Positions 23,018 to 35,429 of a DNA stretch of 64,000 nt are shown here, piece after piece (the first letter of the stretch is position 1; every line of letters starts with the position of its first letter). Source of the stretch: Buxus sempervirens (Eukaryota > Streptophyta > Magnoliopsida > Buxales > Buxaceae). The notes below the pieces were generated by a model. That model was not told the DNA's origin. It did not search any database and saw only the letters and a list, made by a program, of their open reading frames with translations. Location of the stretch: the NCBI GenBank assembly GCA_947561395.2, contig OX387190.1, positions 20,578,858-20,642,857 of the forward strand, written 5' to 3'. The translations under genes and the position numbers were made by a program.

Positions 23018-23192
23018 AAAGGTTAAAAAACTCCGTATCAGGTTGAATATTGGCCCAGCCCACTACCGAGTATTGGCCTTGCCCGATACTGAGTTGTATC
23101 GACCGATACTTCTGGAAGAAGTTCTCATATTGAGCTGATATTGAGTCGTATCGGCTGATACTTCTTGCTATCGGTCGCTGCTTGAAACCTTG
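23018..23192. mobile_element. hAT-type MITE in ESP1 intron 6
   Basis: This 175 bp element is flanked by a perfect 8-bp duplication TTTATGAT (23010-23017 and 23193-23200). The ends are AAAGGTT on the left and, reverse-complemented from the right, CAAGGTTTCAAG. The interior repeats words like GTATCGGCTGATAC. The 8-bp duplication and CAAGG/CCTTG ends are hAT features and match the ends of the 5.8 kb hAT at 25484. Confidence 0.78.
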
Positions 23193-23418
23193 TTTATGAT
23201 GCATTGAAAAGTCTTCATTTTCTTACATAATAATGTAGTGATGGTGCTTGTTTTTCTCTATCAACTAATCAATTTAGCTCATCACATTGCAGGGAAGTGT
23301 GGATCTCATTGATCGTATCGTTTCAACTGAATGGATCCAGCCTCACGAGTTAAAATTCCTCTTTACTTCTTTGTACAACACTGGTATAGTTTTGTACAGA
23401 ACTAAGAAAACCAAAGAG

Positions 23419-24599
23419 GTATTTTTCTTTAGAGGAGTTGGACTTTGAATGGGATTGCAGTATGGAGTTGCTTTAAATGAAGTTGCTTGGATGATATTCT
23501 CATTGTATCATCTTATTATTTTCTTTTGCTTCTCGTTGTGCAAGTAATTTATTGATTGCTATTTTTCTCTATTTTTGCTTCCTGCAATACAATGCTTGTA
23601 GCTTTGCTTGAAAGGAACATGTCATCTGATTGGCTTGGTGCCCTGTTTATGTGAATGTTTGCATGTTTTCATTTTTCTTGCTTAGTCCCTGGTTATATGC
23701 ACGCTAGGATCTTTTCTGTCTAAATTTCGTTTCCCTTGTGGCCTTATATTTGCTTGTGGCTAGCTATTTGAATCCTGGATTGCATTTGACATGATCTAAT
23801 TTGTGGGCCCTCAAAAATGGGAAATGGTAAATATTCCTTGGATGGAATGCAGAAAATACTTTACAAAGGAGATTTAGTTTTAAAAAATTTTTCTATTACA
23901 ACTATCATTTTACTTTATGGATACCTGCAGTCATTGCTATTGGTTCTGTGTTCTTCTTTTGGTAAATTGTTGAAGGTTTGGAGATTTGAAATCACGTATA
24001 AGGCCATTTTGATTGGGGGGGGGGGGGGGGGGGTGGTGTTCAGGAAAATGTTCCATTTACTATCTTGAATTATAAAAGACAGTATCCAATTGAAATGTTG
24101 AATGGAAGAATTTGGAGAAGGTTTTTATTTTATGTTTTAATGTAGTGGAATAGATGGTTAAAGGGGTTGAATTGTTAGAAACTTAAGGCTTCATTAGTTT
24201 GGTTTGATGTAGGTTCTATGACTTTGGACTCTCTATGGATGCAGAATTAGTTTGTAGAACCTTATGGAAGTTTGCTTATTTTTCTTAAAATTATATAAGT
24301 TTATTGAAATCTTACAAGAAAGGAAAGTTTAATATTTTCCCGTTGAAGATTAAGAACTGATAGAATAAACAATACGTTAAATCATTATATGGATAAAAAA
24401 TATGCTTAACATGAAATTTGAAGTCAATGCCTGATCACATACATTCTTGTATTTATCTAAAGCTGTAATTCGAAACTATACATGGATATGCAATCAATAG
24501 TTAATAACCCTGTAATGGAAGCCTTACAGCTAGGGTATCACATAACTAACCAAGTCACAAGATCACGTATGGATGGATTAACTTATAGCTTGGAGATGT
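23419..24599. other. ESP1 intron 7, 5' part, with poly(G)
   Basis: No gene was seen. A run of 19 G lies at 24015-24033. Confidence 0.6.
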
Positions 24600-25440
24600 T
24601 CCTTCATTGTATTTAACTTATAGAGTCTTGGGAAATTGTTCACCTTCAGAGAAGACAATAAAAGTTAGTGTCATTATTCTCCTAGTTCAAATGGGGACAA
24701 ATTTGTGGGGCCTGGATATTCCTCCCTGGATTGTTTATTTGCGTTGTGCAGGGTTGAATTTTGGGGTTGGGTCTTTGTTTATTTGCAGAATTGAGATGCT
24801 CTGCTTTGTTATCTTTCCAATGATTTTTTCATCGGCTTTTGGCAAAGAAGTGATCATTGATAATGTTGTAGTGGGGGGTAGCCATCTCCTTGATGTGGCA
24901 TTTTAGATGGTAGGGATATTTTCAGTTGAGAATGTGACTCATTGAAAGCTTGCTTGGAGATACTCCAAGCCCCATGCAGTCATTGAAAAGGGAGTGATAG
25001 CAAGGTCTAGGAATGAGACAGGAGAAGCACCTTCTTTATGAAATCTTTCTTTGCTCTCTCTGCGAAGGCACCAATGTGTAGCTTTGCATCTCTTATTTGA
25101 GGATATTCTGATTTTATCTAAGTGAATTCCCTTTTGCAGACAGTTTTTGGGTAAGATAGTAATGACATACCATCTCATTTGTGGGAAGTGGGTCTTGCCA
25201 ATTGGTGCATTTTGTGCTAATTTGGTGCAGAAAAAGTGGATCATCTTTTGTTGCTTTTTCCTCTTTCTTTGCAATATATTGAATTACATTTTGGGGAGGA
25301 ATGTGGTGAATTGTGTCATGCCTAAATATTTGGTGGACTTCCTCTGGTATGGGAAGTTCAAGAGGATGAAGGGTAAGTTTCAAGCCATGTGGAATGTTCA
25401 CCCAGTTGCTTTTTTTTTTTTTTTTTGGGCCAAAAGGATT
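24600..25440 (+). pseudogene. LINE (non-LTR) reverse transcriptase tail remnant
   Basis: Frames here read FSSAFGKEVIIDNVV then VGGSHLLDVAF. After a damaged stretch comes a frame with LGKI, a Cys-rich part and an E-K-V-D-H-L-L-type motif (about 25150-25260). Then VMPKYLVDFLW and WNVHP follow (about 25315-25405). Order and wording match the region after the RT and the zf-RVT domain of plant LINE-1-like elements (WCxxCxxxxESVDHLLLHC). Several frame changes and a T-run at 25411-25427 show strong decay. It lies in ESP1 intron 7, sense to the gene. Confidence 0.65.
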
Positions 25441-25475
25441 AGTATAATAAAAACAAATTGTTGAACATTTAAGAG

Positions 25476-25483
25476 ATTGGGAC
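25476..25483 (+). repeat. hAT target site duplication, left
   Basis: ATTGGGAC, identical to 31266-31273. Confidence 0.88.
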
Positions 25484-26069
25484 CAAGGATCGACTTTTCG
25501 GTGATTTGGGGTGCGCCGGTAGGCGGCCGAAACGAAATTCTGACGAAATTTCGCTGAAATTCCGACGAAATGGCTCGAAACAGCATTTTTGGCGAAATCG
25601 GCGGCACGCCGCCGAAACGCCTTTTTTGATTAAAAAAGATGAAATTAAATTGTCAGAAGGGCCATTTCGCCGAAATTGGCGGCACGCCGACGAAATGCCT
25701 GTTTTAAAAATAAAAAACATAATTAAGCTAAAATAACATAATAGACATGATTTTATACAATTTATATGCAAAAATAGATAGAATAAATAAGTATTTGATC
25801 TAATTTATGAACAAATAGTCAAATACAACACACATGAACATAAGCAATTACAAGGCTACAACTGTAAGCACATTACATCACACTTTGTAACATGTGTTAC
25901 ATACTTACATGCGTAAAACAAAGTCATAGCCTCATAGGCACATAGATTAATAATCATAAAAATTAAAAAGACAAATTGCAAAAAATGCAAAATACAAAGT
26001 AGAAGTCTACAAGAGAGTCAAGAGATAAGAGACAAGAGTCACAAGATTACAAAGTACAAACTACAAAGA

Positions 26070-29000
26070 TCAATAAGAAGTAGAATGTCTAGAAGGCTGG
26101 AAATGCTGATGTTGTTGCTGTCGTCGTCTCTCAAGCATGTGAACATATCGCCTCCATGACGTGCGCCCTGCGTACTGACTTCTGTAACGACGCACAACCT
26201 CTTCATACTCATCCTGATCTAAATCCACAATAAAGCCCACAGGAGGACACTCATCATAATACTCCCTCATAATAATAACACCCGCATCCTCATCTTCTTC
26301 CCCTTCCTCCTCCTCCTCCTCCTCTACTACGACTGGTGGAGGATAATAACCATATGGATATGGGATAGCTGGGACTGGCACTGGCACTGGCACTGGGACA
26401 TACCCATATCCGTATGCAGCTGGATATGGAGCTGGTGCAACTGGATATGAGGGAAAATCAAATAACCCATAGCTGTCAGATGTGTGAAACTGCCCAGGAT
26501 ATGGATATGCATATCCTCCATACTGCCCACTCTGATCCCCATAACTACGTGACGATGTACTGCTAGATCCCTCCATGTCCATACTCATAAACGATCGAGA
26601 CATCTCATCCTCGTCCTTGGCACCAATCCTCTCCTTCCCCTTACCCCGCCTCTGAAAAGTACGTGGCTCTGGATCTGACTGATCACCCTGACTGTATCGC
26701 CCTCCATGGTGGGTGTCCTGGGTGGCATGTGTGTACACTGCCTCCCCAGTGAAAGGACTAACCCCTGGCCTATGTGATTGTCCTCCACCTCCCTGATGAT
26801 CATTTCCACCATCATCGTTGTCATCATCATTAGACCCTCCACCATCCCCACTATCTCCATCCTCGGAGTCAGACTCTGTACCCTCAATTGACTGAACTGG
26901 GACTGAGGGCGTCGCTGCTGCTGTAGAAACTGAAGGGGGCACTACGCTGGTATCTCTATCAAAAGAGTCAACAGAAGGAAATCCCCTCTCTTCCTCCATA
27001 ACAGCATCAACATCAATCCCCATCTCTGCTGCGGCGCGAGCAACGACTGAACTTGGCCCACCATTAGGCTCGTCTAACTCCGCAGTCCTCACCCATTCTG
27101 AGAATGGGTTGTCTTCATCAATCCGGGTGCTGCATAGGATGTCCAGAGGGTCGTCAACATATGCACTACTACGCTGTGTCTCGATCTCCAGCTGTTTCGC
27201 TCGTAATCTCATGTTGTAGTGACAAAACACGAGCTTTTGTAGCTTCTGATAGGCCAGCCGGTTCCTTTGCTTTGTATGAATCAACGCAAAGGTGCTCTAG
27301 TTACGCTCGCAAGCAGATGAGGATGCAGTCTGAGCGAGAATCCGACACGCAAGCTTCGACACAGTGGGAGCACAACCTCCGTACATGGCCCACCATTCGC
27401 CTGAAACGTGTAATGATTTTCAATAAGCATAAAATAAATTTAGAAATTCTAAATGATTTACCAAAATGTAGTAAATTACATACATGGCATCATCGTACTC
27501 CGCGAGGCAATGGCAGTTGTCATTCCAAATGATTCCATTGCATCTCTAAACTTGATCAACTGCAAGAGCATGTTCAGAATTTAGTAAAAATTGAGGAAAA
27601 GATTCCAAATTACAATTGATAGAGCACTTATTTATTATTTATATAGAATTTACCTCATTGCCGAAATCTGCCTGCCCGGTAGAATTGGGATCGAGGTGGG
27701 AATAAACCATCAGCACAGCTGTCCACATATCTGCGCGCATCCCAAGGTTGTCCTTGTAGTGATATTTTGGGTTAAAGTAATGTGCTGTTATTGTGTTTGA
27801 AAAGAAAATGAGAATTAATAAACAATTTAGCATTATCAAAGAAGTATAAGTATAAAAAAAATCAACAAACCTTAATTAATATTATAAATTAATTACCTGC
27901 CAAAAGTATGGGATGCTCCATCGATTTAATCCAACGATCATCAATGATCTTGTGGACCCACTGGTAGGACGACTCTGCGGCAATTTGAACTTGTTCTTTC
28001 ATCACCCTCATGCTCTCATAGATGGAACCGAGGGTCGGGTATGAATCTGTATCAACAATCCGTAGCACCCTGTAAATGGGCTCCAATATATCGACAACTT
28101 CCTTCACACCATCCCAAAAGCTGCCACGAAGAACGATATCCTCTACTTCCCTCCCCTTCTCAGTGCGACTATGAGAGCAAGCACCCCAATCCTCACTAGT
28201 AAATAAGGTTCTCAATCCTTGCTTGTGTCGGAGCATGCTATCCAAGGCAATATAATTTGTACCAAATCTAGTAATCCCTAGCCTGATTATATCTCCATGA
28301 CATACTGCTCTCATCTTCGCTAACACATAATTATGATTATAAATAAATGTAGTCAACTTCCGAGCATCTCGTAGTGTCTTCTTCACCCTCTTCCTCTTCC
28401 CAATGGCCTCTAACATCAGGTCTATACAATGTGCAGCACAAGGGGTCCAGTATATGGGGTACTTCGCCTGTATCATTTGACCAGCCTTCTTAAAGGCACT
28501 CCCATTGTCTGTAACAATCTGTGCAACGAGATGTATCCCAACCTCTCTGATCACCTCCTCTAGTAAACCAAAGATGTACTCTGAATCCTTGATTTTATCT
28601 GAGGCATCTACAGACTTCAAAAAGACGGCCTTGCCTCTACAATAGACCATAAAGTTGATGATTGACAGCTTCGTAGGGCCTGTCCAACCATCACACATAA
28701 TTGAAACCCCGAATCTCTCCCAATATGGACGCAAAGATTTAATAAATGTCAGCATCTCTTTCTCTTCATCATCCAAATAAACCCCCATGATCTCTTTCGG
28801 TGTAGGAGGTAGGACTCCAACCCCAGACTCCTGAATAACGTCAACCATACTCTTAAAATGCGGAGAGGAAGCTGCATGTGCAGGGATATGGTTGAATATG
28901 AAGAACCGAGATATGAACTTACCCATCTTCTTTCTAACTGATCCTCCACTCCAAGAATCTTTCAGCCTCTTCTGCTTCGCATCTGATGATCTATGTGTGT

Positions 29001-29547
29001 CAGGGTCCACAGGATAATCAGGCATTCTCGTAGAATGAGAACGCCTCAAAGAAGCCGACCCACCAGCCCCAGAATGACCGCCTCTCTCAAATCCATGTCT
29101 CTGCATCTCTCTCCGCTCAAACTCTGACTCCAGGGATGCATGGTGTGCTGCTCTATACTGGGCCCTCTCAGCCTCTGTGTCGATCCCGCTAGGGTAGACA
29201 AAATCATCATCATCCTCAGCTACCCGTGGAGGCTCTGCTAGTCTCCGTCTGATCTCGTCCTCTATAATATGCTTCGTTTTTCTGCTTTTCACACCAATCT
29301 GTAGGTGCTCACACATCTGCTTTTTAACTGCAGGTGGCACTTTATTACAATCCTTGACGTCCTTGGCACCACCTGCCAGATGCATCTTCAGTCTGGATAC
29401 ACCTCCCCCCTTGAATACATGACCACAGTAATTGCATACTGTCTTATTTCTGTCTCCCTGATAGCGGATACCATGCTGCCATCCAATATCTACTTTACGT
29501 CCACCCGTCTCGGCACCATCACCACCACCAGATCCTGATGCCATCAC
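26070..29547 (-). pseudogene. hAT transposase (BED finger, DUF659, hAT dimerisation)
   Basis: Four exons on the minus strand: 27897-29547, 27654-27784, 27484-27559, 26070-27400. All have consensus borders and continuous phase, about 1,062 codons. The N-terminal BED zinc finger has C38, C41, H56 and C67. The DUF659/catalytic region carries CDGWTGPTKLSIINF and IVTDNGSAFKKAG, with Asp residues of the hAT DDE triad. The C-terminal hAT dimerisation motif SSSACERN is followed by TAG (27297-27299) where the family has Trp, then STFALIHTKQRNRL. The last ~250 residues are low-complexity (acidic runs, Tyr/Pro-rich, VPVPVPVPVP), an unusual tail. Without that stop the gene would be open. Catalysis would be cut-and-paste transposition. 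Confidence 0.88.
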
Positions 29548-29679
29548 CCGCTAGGCCGCTACCTAATCACCTGAAAACAGTAGGTTACCTGTCGAAGTGT
29601 CAATTCCAAATTTCCAATTTACAAACAATTAAACAAAGTATCACTTTAGCATACCCATCTAGAAAATAATCAACTAAAA

Positions 29680-30340
29680 AAATAAAAGTTTGCACGCCCA
29701 TCTAAAAATTGGGTGTCCACAGACTCCACACTTCACATAAATATAATCCATATTTTTACTAATTTTTTTCAAATTTTTTAAAATTTTTTTAATTTTTTAA
29801 TGATTTTCGGATTAAATAAACAATTATTTATTCATTTTTTACAAAAAAATAAAAGTTTGCACGCCCATCTATAAATTGAGTGTCCACGCTTCACATAAAT
29901 ATAATCCATATTTTTACTAATTTTTTTCATATTTTCTTAAATTTTTTTAATTTTTTAATGATTTTCGGATTAAATAAACAATTATTTATTCATTTTTTAC
30001 AAAAAAATAAAAGTTTGCACGCCCATCTATAAATTGAGTGTCCACGCTTCACATAAATATAATCCATATTTTTACTAATTTTTTTCATATTTTCTTAAAT
30101 TTTTTTAATTTTTTAATGATTTTCGGATTAAATAAACAATTATTTATTCATTTTTTACAAAAAAATAAAAGTTTGCACGCCCATCTATAAATTGAGTGTC
30201 CACGCTTCACATAAATATAATTCATATTTTTACTAATTTTTTTCATATTTTTTTTATTTTTAAATGATTTTCGGATTAAATAAATATTAATTATTCCTTT
30301 TTTACAAAAAATAAAATTGTGCACCCCCATCTATAAATTA
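29680..30340. repeat. ~158-bp AT-rich tandem repeat inside the hAT element
   Basis: Four clear copies begin with AAAAGTTTGCACGCCCATCT near 29687, 29847, 30007 and 30165. A worn fifth follows near 30310. Each contains TGTCCACGCTTCACATAAAT and TGATTTTCGGATTAAATAAA. Further degenerate copies may reach 30690. It lies between the transposase start and the right end of the element. Confidence 0.85.
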
Positions 30341-31265
30341 GGTATCCATGCTTCATATAATATTTCATATTTTCATCCATATTTTTACTAATTTTTTTCA
30401 CTTTTTAATAATTTTTTCAAATTTTTTAATGATTTTCGTATTAAATAAATAAATAATTATTATTGTTATTGTAAATTTGTAATAGTAATACTAATAGTCT
30501 AATACTATAAAACATTCTCATTATATTATTAATATGTTATTTTTAAATAAATAATTAATTATTTTCGTATTAAAAAAATAATTAAAAATTATTTTTAAAT
30601 GATTTTTCGTGTCAAATAAATTAAAAAATACTAATTTTTGGAGAAAAAAAAAAGTAACAACACCCATCGATAGATCGGGTGTTGTTACATAACATATAAA
30701 AAAATCAGTACAATCTAAGTTAATTACAAGCATAAAAAAGGGAAAAAACATGATTACCTCAATTTTACACTCTTCAAGGCTTCAAATCACACAAAAACTG
30801 ATGGAGATTGCAATCCCAAGCTTCAATCCTTCTCTATCTTCGATTTGGAAGAGAATGGAACAGCTAATTTGAAGAAATTCAAAAAAAAATTTGAAATTTG
30901 GGGGTTTTCGAAACCCCCTTCTTCTGTTCGTCAAGATTTCGCCAGTTCTGGCGAAATCTCGACGGCACCTCACCTTTTTAAGGTGAGGTGTAACCCCAGC
31001 GCTTCGCTGGGGTTACGCGAAACGCAGCGAAATTTTGCTGCGTTTCGCTGGCACCTCAGCGAATCTCTGAGGGGCCAAAAAAATTTATATTTTCCCTGCG
31101 TTTCGCTGGGATTTTGCGAAACTCAGCGAAATTTCGCTGAGTTTCGCCGGCACCCCAGCGAAACGCAGGGGAGAGGGTTTCGATTTGGTTTTTTGTGCCG
31201 CTAAGGCACCGAAATACGAAATTTCGGAGGCACCTCGCGAGGTGCCGCCGAAACGGCAAACCTTG

Positions 31266-31273
31266 ATTGGGAC
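31266..31273 (+). repeat. hAT target site duplication, right
   Basis: ATTGGGAC, identical to 25476-25483. Confidence 0.88.
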
Positions 31274-33939
31274 TGCCATGTCACAGGGGCTTGAGGGGGC
31301 TAATTTTTCTTCGTTTTGTGGGATGGTGTACAAAATTTGTTGTATAGGATTTTTAGTTTCATCTGGTGACTGATTTTTGTTTGTTTGCTTCTTTCTGTAC
31401 ATTGCCCTTCCTTTTATAAATTAAATTCAGGTATGAACTTGTTAAACAGGGCAATATTAAGCTCTAGTTAAAGAATTGACATTTATTGACCCAAATGTCT
31501 TGTCGAGACATTGAAGGTAAATCATATAGCATCTAACAGGCTACATTTTAAAATGAATTGCAGAAAAATAGGACAAGAGGAAGTAACTTGACGTGGACTA
31601 GGACAAGTCTGCCATCAAATTGGGAGTTGTTGTTTGTCCTTGCCTGATAACAATGTGCCAACCAATTAGAACTTGTTAGCCGGCCTTGTATCTAGTAGAC
31701 TGTCCATGCCTGAGAATAACATTGGGCTTAGTACGTATAAATAAATCATGATAGTAAATGTACCGTTGACATGGCTCCATATTAAAATGATGTTGTGTAG
31801 AAGTGTTAATAGGCTTCTTATTTACTATCTTATTTGCCAACAGCTTTAATATTGAGATTCTTTCAGTCTTTGGTTTTTTTGGCATTTTGGGGATGGGATA
31901 TTCATTTGTTTCATTGGTCTTTCTTTGCAGGCCTCAAAGGCATTGAATTTGTGTTGTAGAATGTCTTGGAATTGTATTTCACTCCTCTGCCAGAAGTTTG
32001 TTGATAAACCTGAAAGGATCTGCTACAATCTCTCTGAAGATGTGATTTTGGGTTTTGTTACCGAGGCTTGTGAAAGAAGTGCATTTCTTCTAGATATTCT
32101 CCATCGACTTGGCAATCATGATGTGAAAAAGTTTATTGTTGATACCCTTTTGAACTGGTCTATTGCTGGAAACTTGTTTGAAAGTCTAAATGGTCCTATG
32201 CCATTGGTGAAGCAATGGGTTAAGGTATGCATGAAAAAATTTCCTAGTAATTTCACTATGTTCTGCATGTTGAATGCTCTTTGATAGTTAATTGATCTCT
32301 AGATTGTCTGCAAAGATTTTAATAATGACGATATGGAAAAGAAAGCTCCAACTCTCTATTCTTTGCTCTCAAAATCTCCTGTGCTGTTGTCAAAGAAGAT
32401 TATTAGCATGATTTTGGAGCAGGTTTGGTCTCTCAGTGATGATTTCCTTGTAAATTTTATGACTAGTTGTCATTTTCTCTTTTTAGATATTGATGTCTAT
32501 TTTCCATGTGCTTTATCACTTGAGTTGCATGTAGGAACTTGTCGCATATGAAGGAATACATGCGCAATACCCCGTTCTCTCTCAGATAATGCAATTACAA
32601 ATCATCAATACTCTTCTACTTGATATATATGTTACAAAGGATTGTCGTTTACACAGAGCAAAGATTTTCATTAGGAAAGGAAAGGCTCTTAGGGCTCGCG
32701 GGATTGATGATCTAAACGAATGTGTCCAATGTTTGTCAGAGGCAATATCCATACTTGTGAGCTTGCTTACTTTAGTTTACTTTTGCTTTATTTTGTGGTA
32801 CATTAAAAATTGAAAATTAATATAATTAATCCTTTAGCAATTTTCTGTTGTTTATGAAATTGACAAAAAAAATTGCTGTGTAGAATGAGCTGTCGTTTGA
32901 GCCTTCCATCAGTGATACTTCAATATGTCAAAATTTAGCTCTTGTGTACTGCTTGCGTGCACTATGCACCCAGGAGGCAGAATCAAAATCGGAGGTGATA
33001 TTTTAGATGTCTATTAATATAAATAAGTAATTTGATACTTCATATGCATTAATTTTGTTTTTGGATAATAAAAATGGTTTAAAATGAATCTTTTTTTGGT
33101 TTATGTGCCAAATAGGTAATCTTCAATGATATCTGTCATGCACTCAGACTATGGGAGGGTGCAAATAAGCAAGGATATTGGTCACCGGATGGTCACAGTG
33201 AGATGATGATTGAAACCACAATAAAAATTTTGTTTCACGTTGCTGATTTGCTATCACTGAAGGCAAGACTTATATCATGTTTGGACGGTATCAGATTTCA
33301 TAATCAAATAGCTAGAATTCTTTAAACTATTGTGAATTCATCTGATCATGTATATATCTGTTTAATTTTTACATCATCAAGGTTAGATGCACTTCCACGG
33401 CGAAATCTATAAGCTTATCTTTATATTAATGAAGCGAAAAAATATCCCATTGGAAAATTGTTTATGCATGCTATGGGCATCTGGAAGGCTTACTCATGCT
33501 CTTTGTGCTTCACCTGTTGATGAGGTCTTCATCTCAATCTTCTCAGAGCACTTTGGTACCGATTCCAACTCCTTTGGCTTTTGGAAAAGTTGTATGAAAG
33601 ATTCCCAACCATTGCTTGCTGGATTTCAACAGAAGTTCTCATTTTATTTTCCTAATATGCTCTCACTGGGATCTAACCTTCCTGAGAGTCATTTTCTTTC
33701 ATATGTCATTGTTGATCGGGTGAAAAAAGCTGCATCAGATATCCTTTCAAGTGTAAGTTTCTTTGGAATAGCCAGAGCAGTTAACAAAATAATTCATGCA
33801 TTAATATTCTTATATTATTTACATTAATCTGGTGTTTCCATTGTCATAGGTTCCTGTATCCAGTCATTCATCTTTTCTTGTTGGATATCTTTACCATGAT
33901 TTATGTGAAAGACTCATCTTAACCGGGCATCTTCTTGAG

Positions 33940-35429
33940 GTAATTAATTAGTTTTAAACAAACCAAAATTTGCTATCTAAACGAATATGATCAACTCATT
34001 CAATTGGGATTTGTAATTGCATTTTGAATTACCATGAAGTGAGTTTTCATCTTGAAAGGGAATCCTTGGCATCTTTGCTCTAATTTATCAACTTACTAGT
34101 ATTACACTGTTATAGAATTATTTATTGATTTTAGGTTATTCTGATAATAATGTGTTTTCAATGAGCAATATGAGGTGATAATTGAATCCTTTCAAGGGAT
34201 GAGGCAACTTAATCCGGTTTAATGCAACCCAGTGATGCAGCAAAACAGTTTGAACTTTGATGTTGAAGAAGTAAAAATAAATAATAGAAACTGTTTGCCC
34301 CAAAATTTGTTGATTAGTCGTCATGGCTTAAAGCGGTTCAAATGATCTACTGTATGGCATATTGACTGTTATATGTATTAGAATGTGGGATTGAACAAAA
34401 CAAGTGGACAATTAGGAACACCAAGATAGACAGGATTAGTAATGGAGATAGTGAAAGTTATCCAACTGGATATGTGTGTATAAGGGGAGTTTTAATGGGG
34501 GATTCAAGTTGATAGAAATGATCAGGTGGTGCCTTCCCCATTAACCCAATGTAGAGTATGCTCTTATCTACCACCCAAAGAATTATGATGAAGGGGTCCT
34601 TTTTCCTGATGCAGCAAACTAAACTTTCTTGATGCACAGTAGAAGTTTTAATTTATGGGAATCTAGAGTATTGAGAATACTCAAGATGTATAAAGTTTTC
34701 GTACACTTGTGTTTCTCAAGAAGAAGATTGCTTTGCACATTGGCAATGTCGAGCATATGTTTGCATGATGGAAGTTTTGTTTATAACATTAATGTTTGGG
34801 ACTCATCCATAACAAAAGATGCATGCATTTCAACAACGGTTTAATCAAAATTAACAACCTAGGATGCCTACAAGCATATTAGGTTTTGTGTTCCCGTTGT
34901 ATTTTTGTTGTTTCTTGAATCCTTCATTTCTCTAATACGCTGAATAAGAAACAAGCATTGGCTATGCATGAACATAAATACATCAACATACACTCACACT
35001 CAACTAAAGCACTTGCTTCCATTTATGTGTGTGCATGCACATGTAAAAGCAAATTACTTGCCTTAGGATATATGTGTGTAATAATTAGGTCATAGATCAG
35101 GAAAAACTTTGCACAATTTATGTTGCAATGTACATTTTGGAATAATAAAGATGGAATCATCCCCGTGTGTCCAACAATATGCTAGCACTCGTTTCATCTT
35201 GATAAGTGTCTGTCATGGACATCTATTGGAACTTTGAAGGTGTCCTACATATCAGAGCCTTGTTTGGATGCTTACACGGATACCTAGCTGATAGTGTTTG
35301 GAATGGAATTGATTTGGACAAAAATATTTGGAATAAGATGAGAAAATTATTTCTTAAGACTGAAATCCATGATAATATAAACTAGAACACCTATTACTTT
35401 TGGCACCCTGGAAATTGACTGCTTTTCAG
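33940..35429. other. ESP1 intron 14, expected exon not found
   Basis: This interval should contain the conserved separase segment that follows the HLLE at the end of exon 14. In plant homologues it reads roughly ALxYAKEAHRLR and onward. I searched the three plus frames by eye and found no such stretch. The DNA here is AT-rich with no obvious transposon ends. Confidence 0.5.

Larger units (their letters stand above)
25484..31265 (-). mobile_element. hAT transposon (5.8 kb) in ESP1 intron 7
   Basis: The element starts CAAGGATCGACTTTTCGG and ends in the reverse complement of CAAGGTTTGCCGTTTCGG (about 13 of 18 positions match). It is bounded by a perfect 8-bp duplication, ATTGGGAC. The transposase gene is antisense to separase. 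Both subterminal regions (25500-25720 and 30900-31260) are GC-rich and packed with GCGAAA/TTTCG words in both orientations, as expected of transposase-binding repeats. An AT-rich tandem array sits between the transposase 5' end and the right terminus. Only one nonsense change was noticed in the transposase, so the insertion looks fairly recent. Confidence 0.9.
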
